Shown in pieces: positions 32,815-42,800 of a DNA stretch of 64,000 nt (position 1 is its first letter; every line of letters begins with the position of its first letter). Location of the stretch: positions 1 to 64,000 of the forward strand of contig NZ_CALPCH010000004.1 of NCBI RefSeq assembly GCF_943193005.1. Direction: 5' to 3'. Source of the stretch: Pumilibacter intestinalis. Lineage in GTDB: Bacteria; Bacillota; Clostridia; Christensenellales; Pumilibacteraceae. Under the pieces are notes generated by a model. That model did no database searches, was not told where the DNA came from, and saw only the letters and a program-made list of their open reading frames with translations. The translations under genes and the position numbers were made by a program.

Positions 32815-35264
32815 GCGGCGCCCTCCGATATTTTTTCGGAGGCGTAATCGCTTACCGTAACGTCCTCTTTTTCAAACGGTGTTTTAGAACATATAGTCAC
32901 CGTTTTCGTTTCGCCGGGCAGCATATCGAAATAATTGTCGGTAAGAATAGCTCCGTCGGGTGCGTATATGCGCACCGTGCGAGCAAACTCCGCGGCACGG
33001 AATGTAAGTTGAAGTTCGTATCGCCCGTTTACATTATCGCAATTGCCGTAAGTTACCGAATAATTCGAAACGAAATTTACGTCTTTATACAGTTTTGTGG
33101 CCGTAACGGCAGTGCCCGAATATTCGCCCGCCTTATACTCTATATAAAGCATATCGGCGTCGGGACGCATTTCGCCGAGCTCTACCGCAGAACACGCGGC
33201 TACCGTTACGCTTGCGCTACGTTCCTTCTTTCTGCCGCCCGTAGCTCCCACGCAGCCGGTTACTATTTGCGCGGTTACGGGAACTGCGGTATCGTTAACG
33301 AGATATCCGAAAAACTTGCCGTTTCCGTCGGGAATTACAGCCGCACGAAAGGGCGCGTACTCTCTTTTTAACGTATAATACGCCATTTTGGGCTGCAGAT
33401 AGTAGTCTATTACCGACCACGTGCCCGTGGGCCAAATGTCGTCGTACATCCAGTTCATTATGCCGCCGCACTCCGCACGCTTGCGCCGCGCGTTCTGCAC
33501 CTCTATTTTAAGGCTTTCAGCCTGCGCCGCCATGGCGCGGAGCGCAAATTCCTCGAGGTCGCTTTCTTCGCAAAACAGCAATTTTATCATTTTTTTCTGC
33601 ACGTCTACAAAGCGCATATCCGCGCCGTACGGATTATCGCAAAAGCGATCGTAATAAACTTCGCCCATGGGCCAAAGTTCGTCTTGGGGAATAAACCGCG
33701 GATAAGACTCGGGCACGCATGAACCCATTACGGCGCACTCGCTCGAAAACGATATCTTTTTATTGAACGAGGCGCGCAAAAATTCGTCGTACGAGCCGAG
33801 CGCGGGCACTTCGAGCGAAGAACCGTGCGTTTCTCCGCTCTCGGGCTCGTTGTCTATGTCGGAATAACCGTACGGACTTTGTCGCACGTAAGGACGAGTT
33901 CCGTCGTAGTGCTCTACAATGCCGCGCAAAGTTATATCCACCAAATCGTCGCCGTATTGCTTGAGCAGTCCGAACGAACCCGTCTTTTCGTTGCCGCCGC
34001 ACCAGTAAACCAAGCTCGGGTGATTTCTGAGCCGCTTGACCTGAAAAATACCTTCTTCGGTAACGCTTTTAACGAATTCGGCGTTGTTTTCGGGAATATC
34101 GGAGCACGCAAACATAAAGTCTTGCCACACCATTATGCCGTAGCGGTCGCAAAGATCGTAAAACACGTCTTTCTCGTAAATACCGCCGCCCCAAACTCTC
34201 AGCATATTCATATTGGCGTTGCGCGCCATGGATATAAGCGTTTCGTATTTGGATTCTTGAACCGTGCCCGTAAAACACTCGCAAGGCACCCAGTTGCTAC
34301 CTTTTGCGAATACGTCTACTCCGTTAACTTCGAGCTTAAAGCCCATTCTATCGCCGCTTATGGGGCGTTGCACGAGCTTAACGCTCCTAAAGCCGAATGT
34401 TCCCTCGTATGTATCGATAACTATTTTTCCGCACAAAAGCTCTACCTTGTAAGCATATAAATTGGGTGTGCCGTATCCGTTTGGCATCCAAAGCCGAGGA
34501 TTTTCGAACTTAAACGAACGAAAATTCTTTTTCCCTTTTACGGGAACGGATACCGAAATAGCATCTTCAAATCCCATACCCGGCTCGCGCTCAATGGTGT
34601 AACGCAGGCAATCTGTAGCCGCGAACTCCACAAACTTCTCCTTGCGCACGTTGTAGTTGAGTTCGGTAAAAAGCGTAAAATCACCCTGCGAGTCGGCAGA
34701 TACGCGTATGTTATCTATCCTGCGCTCCGAAACGTATTCGAGGAGCACGTCGTTCCAAATGCCGTAGCCCGGCAGGTTGGGCGCCCAGTCCCACCCGAAA
34801 TGGCACTGCGCTTTGCGTAAAAATATCCGCTCGAGATTGAAACAGGCAAAATATCCGCTCGCGTCTATTTTTTTCGTCTTTTCGGCCGTAGAACGCATTA
34901 TTACCTTAAGCTCGTTTTGCTCTTTCAAGTGCTCGGTAACGTCGTACTCGTAGTGCATAAACATGTTTTCGGTCTTGCCCAAAAGCGCGCCGTTAAGATA
35001 TATTTCGGAAAAGAGATCTATACCGTAAAACTTAAGTAACGCCCTTTCGCCCTTTTTTATTGCGGGCGCGGTGAAAGCGCGCGAATATTCGTAATCGCGT
35101 TCGAATATATTTTTTGCGGCTTTGTAGTTCATGCCCATGTACGGATCGTCGGTTTTTCCCGCTTTGTAGTAGTCTACGGTAATGTCGCCTGGAACGAGAG
35201 CGGGTATCTCCTCTCCCGTTTTTATGCAACGCAGATTCCAAATTCCGTTCAAGTTAAATTTCAT
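32811..35264 (-). CDS. GH2 beta-mannosidase
   Basis: The 817-residue protein begins NGIWNLR and shows the GH2 order: sugar-binding domain, immunoglobulin-like domain, TIM barrel. Conserved parts include RVWGGGIYEKDVFYDLCDRYGIMVWQDFMFAC, the acid/base Glu in WCGGNEKTG and the nucleophile Glu in SSECAVMG. The pattern fits beta-mannosidase (related to ManB/CsxA groups) better than beta-galactosidase. No signal peptide is present, so it should act inside the cell on imported oligosaccharides. It overlaps the HAD gene by four bases. Confidence 0.88.
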   Translation of the reverse strand: MKFNLNGIWNLRCIKTGEEIPALVPGDITVDYYKAGKTDDPYMGMNYKAAKNIFERDYEYSRAFTAPAIKKGERALLKFYGIDLFSEIYLNGALLGKTENMFMHYEYDVTEHLKEQNELKVIMRSTAEKTKKIDASGYFACFNLERIFLRKAQCHFGWDWAPNLPGYGIWNDVLLEYVSERRIDNIRVSADSQGDFTLFTELNYNVRKEKFVEFAATDCLRYTIEREPGMGFEDAISVSVPVKGKKNFRSFKFENPRLWMPNGYGTPNLYAYKVELLCGKIVIDTYEGTFGFRSVKLVQRPISGDRMGFKLEVNGVDVFAKGSNWVPCECFTGTVQESKYETLISMARNANMNMLRVWGGGIYEKDVFYDLCDRYGIMVWQDFMFACSDIPENNAEFVKSVTEEGIFQVKRLRNHPSLVYWCGGNEKTGSFGLLKQYGDDLVDITLRGIVEHYDGTRPYVRQSPYGYSDIDNEPESGETHGSSLEVPALGSYDEFLRASFNKKISFSSECAVMGSCVPESYPRFIPQDELWPMGEVYYDRFCDNPYGADMRFVDVQKKMIKLLFCEESDLEEFALRAMAAQAESLKIEVQNARRKRAECGGIMNWMYDDIWPTGTWSVIDYYLQPKMAYYTLKREYAPFRAAVIPDGNGKFFGYLVNDTAVPVTAQIVTGCVGATGGRKKERSASVTVAACSAVELGEMRPDADMLYIEYKAGEYSGTAVTATKLYKDVNFVSNYSVTYGNCDNVNGRYELQLTFRAAEFARTVRIYAPDGAILTDNYFDMLPGETKTVTICSKTPFEKEDVTVSDYASEKISEGAA

Positions 35265-35286
35265 AGCAAGTAAATATCCTTATAAA

Positions 35287-36390
35287 TTATTTTGTTTGTT
35301 TCTTTTTGAACGTTACCGCCGCCGCGCACGCCGCAAGCGCCAAAATGCCCAAAAGAACCGAAGTTCCCGCCGTTACGCTGCCGCAACCGCCGCTACTCTT
35401 ATCGCCCGAACCGTTCGTGCCGGGTTGCGGAGCGGGCGCAACGCCTGTGCTCTCGTCGAACGTAGCGGTCATTTTGTTTACGTGTATGGTAAAGTTCTTG
35501 GTGGTGGCGTCGGCAAGAGGATCGTATGCAAACCAAGAAATATATCCCGCGTCTTCGCGCTTGTCGATATACGCCACGTCGCCGAGCTCCTCGCCCTCGA
35601 ACGGCATTTCGTCGATAACCGTAAGGCATTTTTCGCCGTCGAAAGTCACGTCGATTTTAATAGCGTCCTTTTCGTCGCCGTTGGCTTTGTAAAGATACTT
35701 AACCTCAATTTCAACGTTGTGTTCGCTTTCGTCGTAGCAATCGGCTATGGTTATCGGCTTGAAAAATTCGGGCACGCAGGTTTCAAACGTTCTGCCGTTG
35801 GTGGCAACGTCGGTGTCGGCTACGGGATTTACCGTATTCCACTTTGTAAAACTTTGATCGCCGTCGTGACCGTATCTGCGCAACTGCATGCCGAACTCGC
35901 TCATTCTCGCGTCTTTGTTACCCTGCACTTCGGTGTTGAACGCAAGCATATAAGGATATCCGCCGTTCGCTTCCCACGGGCAGGCAAGTGCGGGGCCGGT
36001 TGCCGTTACGCCCGTGGGACTGTTGCCGAACATTACGCCGAAGAACGAATTCCATCTCGTTTCTTCGGTCATGGGATCGAGCCCCTCGTCGTACTCGAGT
36101 TTATAGGTAAACGATATTTTACCCTCTCCCATTTTCGCGCCTGTATACACCGTGCCGACCGTGCTGACGGGCGTTATCGAAAGTCCGCCGTTTTCGTTCC
36201 ACTCGATCAAGCCCGACGTGGAACTGCCTTTTTGCCAGTCCGATTTCATAGCGAAAATGTTTACGGGTAAAGCCGCCTCATCCGCGGCTGCAGTCTGCGA
36301 CGAAATTGCGAACAGCATGCATATCGCGAAAGCCGCGGCAAGCACAAAAGCAACCGCCGTAACAAATCTTTTGGTAAAACGATAATTCAT
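35287..36390 (-). CDS. Secreted protein with C-terminal Cys-TM-Lys anchor
   Basis: The 367-residue protein has a signal peptide (residues 1 to about 36, ending near TAAADEA), a lamin-G/jelly-roll-like body rich in Gly, Asp and aromatic residues, and a tail with SSGGCGSVTAG, a hydrophobic helix and Lys-Lys-Lys. This tripartite tail is like sorting signals cut after a small motif rather than an LPXTG. The body resembles the repeated sandwich domains of the 1187-residue lipoprotein upstream. A carbohydrate-binding role is inferred. Confidence 0.65.
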   Translation of the reverse strand: MNYRFTKRFVTAVAFVLAAAFAICMLFAISSQTAAADEAALPVNIFAMKSDWQKGSSTSGLIEWNENGGLSITPVSTVGTVYTGAKMGEGKISFTYKLEYDEGLDPMTEETRWNSFFGVMFGNSPTGVTATGPALACPWEANGGYPYMLAFNTEVQGNKDARMSEFGMQLRRYGHDGDQSFTKWNTVNPVADTDVATNGRTFETCVPEFFKPITIADCYDESEHNVEIEVKYLYKANGDEKDAIKIDVTFDGEKCLTVIDEMPFEGEELGDVAYIDKREDAGYISWFAYDPLADATTKNFTIHVNKMTATFDESTGVAPAPQPGTNGSGDKSSGGCGSVTAGTSVLLGILALAACAAAVTFKKKQTK

Positions 36391-36405
36391 TTTTTTAACT
36401 CCTTT

Positions 36406-38016
36406 TTAATTTTTCAACGACTCTACAAACTTGGCATAGTCGGCGTTTATGAAATTTATATAGTTTTTGTACTTTGTCTTAACGTTTTCTTTGAGCGTGG
36501 CATGCATGCTCGCCAAAGTCTTGCCGTCGGGAATATCGGCGTCGGACCATGCGTATGCGCGTATGCCCACCGCCTCTATACCGAAGTTTGCAAGCTCGAG
36601 CCGCACTTGCCTGTCGTACTTTGCTGACGGAGCAACCATATTCATGCCCTCGTCTACGTAGCCGTTCTCGGGGAACGTTTTGAATCCGCGCACTTCTTGC
36701 ACCCATTTAGCCTCTTGCTCGGTATAGCCGGCATAAATGCGTTCCGATACGTTCACGTTTGTAAGAAGGGAGTAAAGTCCCGAATACGGAGCTTGCTTTT
36801 CGAATTCCTCCCTCTTGTCTTCGGGATACGAGTATGCGGGAGCTCCGTTAACCTCGGCGCGCACCCAATGCTTTCCTTCAATGCCGTATTTTGCAATGTC
36901 GTAATTGTCTTTGCTCGAATACAGCCAGTTTATAAACTTGAGCAGCAATTCGGTGTTTTGCCCCTTGTTGGGAACGGTAAGCCCCGAAAAAGCCGTTTCC
37001 GTTCTTGAATTACCCCGCGTTTCGGTTTGCCCTTCGGCAATCAGCGGCGCAAGCATAACGCAGTCGGCGCCTATCGAGCTTTTGAGCTTGCGGGCAACGT
37101 TTATTTGCGAGGTCACTTCGGGCCAGCACATATAAATAGACGATTTGCCTGCGTAAAAGTTGGTATCGGCTTGACTGTTGCCCGTAGGATTTTCTATCCA
37201 AAGTTTTTCGAGTTGGAGCATGCGCTCGTACTCCATAACTTTAAGATACGAGTCGGTAACGTACGCGGGATAAAAAGTGCCGTCTACTATATCGTTGCGC
37301 GTGTATCCCATGCAACCGTATACGGGGCCGATAAAGTACTCCAGGTCGTAAGGCGCGGCAACTATAGGTCTGCCGCCTCCGCTCGCCGTTTTGAGTTCGC
37401 GTAAAAGCGTAGTGAATTCGTCTATGGTAAGCGACTTATAACCGTCTTTGGCAACGTCGTACTCATCGGGATTAAACTGCGTTTTAGCCATGTGATCGCG
37501 GTTTACGAGCATGCCGAACACCGAATTGCGCTCCATTGTGGAAAGCGCGTATATCTTGCCGTTAAACATGCCTTTATGATACGCTCTGCCCTCGGGATCG
37601 GTGGTTTCGGTAAACTGCGCAATATAGTTGGGCGCGTATTCCGCTACGAGCGAAGTCAGGTCTTTGAGCTCCTTTTCTTCGGTAATCATAGTGGTAAGCA
37701 AAGAGTCGGACGAATAGTGGCTTATTATGCCGTCTATGCGTTCGCTCGACGCGCTTATGGCACCTATCGCCTTTTGAGCCACCGTAGTCGACGGAAACGG
37801 CTCGAGTACAAGATTTATGCTCTCGCCCGTATCCTGCAAGAATTTGGCTTCGAGCGCGGCTTTTACTTCGTCGTCGGCGCTACCCACCGCACCGTTGTAT
37901 TCGAGGAATATTACAACCGTATCGGCTCCGTAATCGTTGCCGCATGCGGTGAAACAACCCGTTACGGCCAACGCCGCGAATACAAGACACATTATTTTAC
38001 TTATGATTTTTTTCAT
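36406..38016 (-). CDS. Solute-binding lipoprotein of a CUT1-type sugar ABC transporter
   Basis: The 536-residue protein starts with a lipoprotein signal (MKKIISKIMCLVFAALAVTG then Cys). It is of the large extracellular solute-binding type that pairs with LplB/LplC-like permeases, here encoded directly upstream (38,038-39,864). The body is rich in Tyr, Trp and Asn as in oligosaccharide binders. With the permeases it would bring oligosaccharides into the cell for the GH2 enzyme. Confidence 0.9.
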   Translation of the reverse strand: MKKIISKIMCLVFAALAVTGCFTACGNDYGADTVVIFLEYNGAVGSADDEVKAALEAKFLQDTGESINLVLEPFPSTTVAQKAIGAISASSERIDGIISHYSSDSLLTTMITEEKELKDLTSLVAEYAPNYIAQFTETTDPEGRAYHKGMFNGKIYALSTMERNSVFGMLVNRDHMAKTQFNPDEYDVAKDGYKSLTIDEFTTLLRELKTASGGGRPIVAAPYDLEYFIGPVYGCMGYTRNDIVDGTFYPAYVTDSYLKVMEYERMLQLEKLWIENPTGNSQADTNFYAGKSSIYMCWPEVTSQINVARKLKSSIGADCVMLAPLIAEGQTETRGNSRTETAFSGLTVPNKGQNTELLLKFINWLYSSKDNYDIAKYGIEGKHWVRAEVNGAPAYSYPEDKREEFEKQAPYSGLYSLLTNVNVSERIYAGYTEQEAKWVQEVRGFKTFPENGYVDEGMNMVAPSAKYDRQVRLELANFGIEAVGIRAYAWSDADIPDGKTLASMHATLKENVKTKYKNYINFINADYAKFVESLKN

Positions 38017-38037
38017 TGTTTTTATAAGTTCTCCTGT

Positions 38038-38904
38038 TTATTCTTTAACCGCGCCGTACATCATTCCGTTTATCATATACTTTTGTATTATGGGAAAAAC
38101 GATGAGTATGGGCACTACCGATATTACGACGGTAGCCATTTTCATCGGCTCGGTGTAACCGCCTATCGCCGAACCAGAAGACGATATGTTTTCTTGCAAC
38201 AACTGCTGAAGCACGGCGGTAAGCGGCAGCATATATCGGTGAGCGTTATCGAAATACAGTATAGGCCCCGACCACGCGTTCCAAAAAGCCACCGCGTTTG
38301 TAAGCACCGCCGTTGATAAAAACGACATAGAAAGCGGCAGATATATGCGAGTGAACACCACCCAGTTATTGCCTCCGTCGATTTTCACGGCTTCTTCCAG
38401 CGATTGCGGAATGGAATAGTAAAAATTTCTTATAAGAAAACACGTCCACGGCGCAAGCATTCCCGGCAGTAAAAGCGCGAGCCAGTTGTTTTTAAGCCCC
38501 ATGTTTACTACGAGTATATAGGTGGGAATAAGTCCGCCCGAAAACAGCATTGCAAAAAGTATCAAGCGCATGAATATGCCGCCGCCCACAAAGTTCTTTT
38601 TGCTTAACGGATACGCGGAAAGCGCCGTAACGAAAGTGTGTAAAAGCGTGCCTGCCACGGTATAGAACAAAGAATTGCCTATTGCGCGCACAATCGTAAT
38701 ATCGTCGGCAAACAGCCTAACGTATGCGTCGAAAGTAAATCCTCGCGGAAAGAGCGCGTAACCGTGCGCCAAAAACTCCCCTTCGCCCGTAAGCGACGCC
38801 GAAAATATCATTAAAAACGGTATAAGGCAAAACAATCCGAACAACGTAAGTATGGCAATGTTTACTCCGTTGAATATCTTTTGTCCTCTGCTTCTTACTA
38901 TCAT
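38038..38904 (-). CDS. CUT1-type ABC permease, LplC/YtcP-like
   Basis: The 288-residue protein has six membrane segments. Its EAA loop reads SLEEAVKIDGGNNWVVFTRI, then Leu-Pro-Leu, typical of MalG-like permeases. It forms a pair with the permease encoded nine bases upstream. The transporter's ATPase is not encoded in the window, as usual for this group, which borrows a common MsmX-type ATPase. Confidence 0.95.
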   Translation of the reverse strand: MIVRSRGQKIFNGVNIAILTLFGLFCLIPFLMIFSASLTGEGEFLAHGYALFPRGFTFDAYVRLFADDITIVRAIGNSLFYTVAGTLLHTFVTALSAYPLSKKNFVGGGIFMRLILFAMLFSGGLIPTYILVVNMGLKNNWLALLLPGMLAPWTCFLIRNFYYSIPQSLEEAVKIDGGNNWVVFTRIYLPLSMSFLSTAVLTNAVAFWNAWSGPILYFDNAHRYMLPLTAVLQQLLQENISSSGSAIGGYTEPMKMATVVISVVPILIVFPIIQKYMINGMMYGAVKE

Positions 38905-38913
38905 ACGGTCACC

Positions 38914-39864
38914 TCACCACACGCTTTCCACATTGAGTTTTTTTGCGGCAGTGTTCGATACAACCACCAAAATAAACCCGATAAGGCTTTGCGCAAGTCC
39001 CATGGCGGTAGACAGCGGAAAATAAATGTAGTTGCCGTTGTTCGCGTATTCGAACACCTTTGTGGATATTACCGAAGTCGTTTCCGAGAGTATGGCGTTT
39101 TGCCCCACGAGCGCGTATATTTGCTCGAAATCGTCGGAGAAAATCTTTCCTATAGTAAGAATGAGAGTCATCGATATAAGCGGTCTTATACCAGGCAAAG
39201 TTACGGTAAACACCTGCCGCAGCCTGCTCGCTCCGTCTATTTCGGCGGCTTCGTAAAGCTGCGAGTCTATAGAGAGCATTGCCGCCACATACATTATCGT
39301 ACTCCACCCCAAACATTTCCACAAGTTGGTTATAACGAGTATCGCCCACCATTTATACGGTTCGGCATACCATGAAACGGGATTGCCGCCGAACGCAACT
39401 ATTATCTTGTTAAGCACTCCGCTGTCGCCGTCTAAAAATACGAGCAACATACCCGAAACTATTACCCAAGAAATAAAGTTCGGCAAATACGACACCATTT
39501 GAAAAGTACGCTTGAACACCTTGCCCACAAGTTCGTTTATCAGCAAACTGAGTATTATTCCGAGCGGGAAGTTCACCGCTATTTTGAGACATGACAGCAC
39601 AACGGTATTGCGAACCATCTTCCAAAACAGCGGATCTTCGAACATCACCTGAAACCATAGAAAGCCCACGTTTTCCGATTCGAATATGGGTATAGACGGC
39701 GTATAGTCTATAAACGCCATGTACAACCCGAACATCGGTCCGAACGAAAATATGAGTAGCGACAGCATGCCGGGCAACATCATTACGTACATGCCCCAGT
39801 TATGCCGCATATATCTGATTTTGGCTTTGAACTTTTTTCGTCTGCTTACACGCAAGTCTTCCAT
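38914..39864 (-). CDS. CUT1-type ABC permease, LplB-like
   Basis: The 316-residue protein has a basic N terminus and six membrane segments. Its EAA loop is EAAEIDGASRLRQVFTVTLP. It matches the LplB group, always paired with an LplC-type permease. Together with the solute-binding lipoprotein it forms an importer of complex sugars. Confidence 0.95.
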   Translation of the reverse strand: MEDLRVSRRKKFKAKIRYMRHNWGMYVMMLPGMLSLLIFSFGPMFGLYMAFIDYTPSIPIFESENVGFLWFQVMFEDPLFWKMVRNTVVLSCLKIAVNFPLGIILSLLINELVGKVFKRTFQMVSYLPNFISWVIVSGMLLVFLDGDSGVLNKIIVAFGGNPVSWYAEPYKWWAILVITNLWKCLGWSTIMYVAAMLSIDSQLYEAAEIDGASRLRQVFTVTLPGIRPLISMTLILTIGKIFSDDFEQIYALVGQNAILSETTSVISTKVFEYANNGNYIYFPLSTAMGLAQSLIGFILVVVSNTAAKKLNVESVW

Positions 39865-39883
39865 TAAAAGTTTCTCCGTTTTA

Positions 39884-42800
39884 TTATGCCTGCTGTGTTA
39901 ATGTACATTCGGTTCCGTCTATGCGCCATTCGAGCATTTCCAGTTTGGCGGAATCGAACACTTGAATTAACGGGTTGTATTCGGAATATACTCTGTCATA
40001 GCCGTCGGCGCCTTCAAAGCTCGGCGCCGATATCTTTTGAATGTTGGCGTCGCTTATTATGCCTGCCTTAAGGTCGCTTGCCGAAAGCTCGTATCCTGCA
40101 TACTTGAAATAATCGTCCCATTCCACCTTTTTGCCGTTTATCCACACATGTATTTGAATACCCGTAAGCTCATTCGAGTCATTATACAGTTCTTCAACCA
40201 TGTAAGTTACAATCTGCTCGTCGGTGTCGGTATTAAGCAGTTCCTTTATATGCAAGCAACCCAAAATGCTCGTGTAATTATCGTGATAGCTTACATTCAT
40301 AGCGCCGTTCACGAAAAACGTTAGTTTTATTGCGGAAAGCGCATTAGTGGAATTAGTCGGACGAAGGTAAATGTTGAGCAGTTTTCCTACGTTATTCCAA
40401 TCCATACCGGTTGTTGCGCCATCCGTAACATTGTTTGCGTTAAGTTTAATCTTTAACGACATCTTTTCATCGTACACTTTTTGAGCGGTGTATTGTATAT
40501 GCTGTCCGTCAACAGTTGCACTGTCGAGTATGTTCCCTTGAGCGGTTTCTCCGCTTACGGCTATGTCAAGCGTTGCCACAACGTTTTCGCCGTAGAAATA
40601 GTAGAGCACTATGTCTTTATTTAGCGAAGGAGTAAACGTACCCCCCCCCGAAAGTTCTTTGAGCGCTATAGAGGTATCTTTGTAACCGAGCTTTGTTACT
40701 ATGCCGTCGGTAATGGTGGTAGCGCCCATTTTGAACGAGGTTATTACGGGATAAGCAAATTCTTCTCCGAGAGTTGCGCCGAGATTTTCGTGTTCGCCCT
40801 GCCATACTATGTCTTTCGCCTCGGCGCTCACGTTTACGCTAACCGTTTTTATAGTAACGTTATTGTAACGGTACATCACTTTGAACCCGGCAATGTATTC
40901 GTTGCTTACGGTAAGAGTGTTTTGCATAAACGGAGTTGTGTAGTCTTCGGTTTCTCCGTTTTTGCAAATGAATTTTTGTACTTGCGAAGAAAGGTCTTGT
41001 AAATCGTCTTGCGTGCCGTATTTAAGAGTGAGCACGGGCAACGTATATTCGTCGTCAAGATACACGGTAACGTTTTCGTCCGCCGGAACAGTTTCCATAG
41101 TGTGGAATACGGGAGCAGATCCGTCAATGGTAATGCCTTTTATAACCGCTTCTTTAATACTGCCTCCGTTGCGGGCAAACGTGAGCCAGCCCGCTTTTGT
41201 AAGCTCGGGACGAGAACCGAGCAAACGTGTCGAAAGCACCAAGTTACCATCTCTGTCCGCAACTGTCGAATCCATGCGAGCAACCTTTCCGTCTAACCAA
41301 ACCTCTATTTTAACGCCTATAAACTCGCCATCGGAATAAAGGTCGGTTACCTGCCAAGCAACTTCTACGAGCCCTTTCGCAAAGTATTCTTTGGCATTAA
41401 AAGCGTGAATACCCAATTGCTCGGAATCGTGACCGCTGCTCTTTATGCATATACCCTCGCTGCACACTTCCATAATAAGTCCATTGGGCCAACCGAACGA
41501 ATTGAAACCGTTTGTGCCGGGCGCATAGTCGAGGCTTTTGCCGCCGCGCATATTTATTTCTACCCAGTTTATTCCGTCGCCCGAATTCCATGCGGTGGCA
41601 ACGTTCAAGTCAAGCAACACGCGCACTTTTTCGGAGTATATCTTGTTGTGAGCATAGCCCAGTCCGCCGAGCCCCACACCGAAAAGTTCACTGTATTCGG
41701 TGTTGTTCGTCATGTAAAAGTCGGCAAGCGAAATATCGGTTTTATCGTTTATAACCGTTACGGGAACTTCCAAAACGGTGGTAAGATTGTTATAATCGGT
41801 AACGCTGTAACGTATATAGTGCTTGCCTGCGCTGTAAAGCGTTACGCTTTCTACGGCCGCCAAAGATTTTGCCTCTGCGCCGATAAGCGAAATTTCCACA
41901 AACTCGAGCACGTCGTCGCCGAAAGAGTCTATTGCGCTCTCCACTGCTGGAACGGTAACCGTTTCGCCCACGTTTACGGTTATATTTTCAGTTTCGCCTC
42001 TGAGCGTTATGGTAGGCGCAACAGTGCTCGCCCCTTTGCTTACCGAAAACTCGTAGTCGGCATACGCTATGTTTCCGCTCCTGTCGGTAACGTAATATCT
42101 TATAGAGTGTCTGCCGAACATGTCGGGAGTAAACGTATTGCCGTCGAGTTCCTCTTTATCTCCGTTCGGTTTGGTAACGGTTATCTTAATGCGACTCGTT
42201 ATGTTTTCGTAGTCGTTGCCGTCTTCGGCGGTAGCGGCTTCAAACGCTATGTCCGAATCCTTAACGTAAGACGCTTCGGGCGCGGACGTTACGAGTTTTG
42301 GCGTTTCTATATAAGCTTCTTCGTTAAAAGTAAGCGCCTTTAAGGCAAACACGTCGTCAGAGCTTCCGTTTCGCCACGCGCCCAAATTGAACCAGCCTCC
42401 GAATTTGTCTTCGTCGAACATATCTGCGAGTTCGGCGTCGAACGTTTGCTGTCCGTAATACTCGAGCGCGGCCGTTTCAGTGATTTCGGAGGTATACTTC
42501 GGCGACGACGAAACGGGCGCGTCAATCCAAATCTCGGTTTTTATCTTCTTTTCGCCTCCGTCGGTTATAAGCGTGTTGCGCACCGATAAAGTATGGTCTT
42601 TACCGTCCAAAAGTTTTTCGTTAAGTTCCCCGCAACTCATAAGAAGATTTTTGTTGCTTATGCTCGCAAAATACGGCTCTATCTTAGAAGACAATATTCT
42701 GAATGCCAAACGCTTGGCATTGCCCAAAACGCCTTCTTCACCGTCGGGAGCGGCGACGGCGTAGTTGCCGCTCATGTGCGCTCCCACCACGTAAAACATA

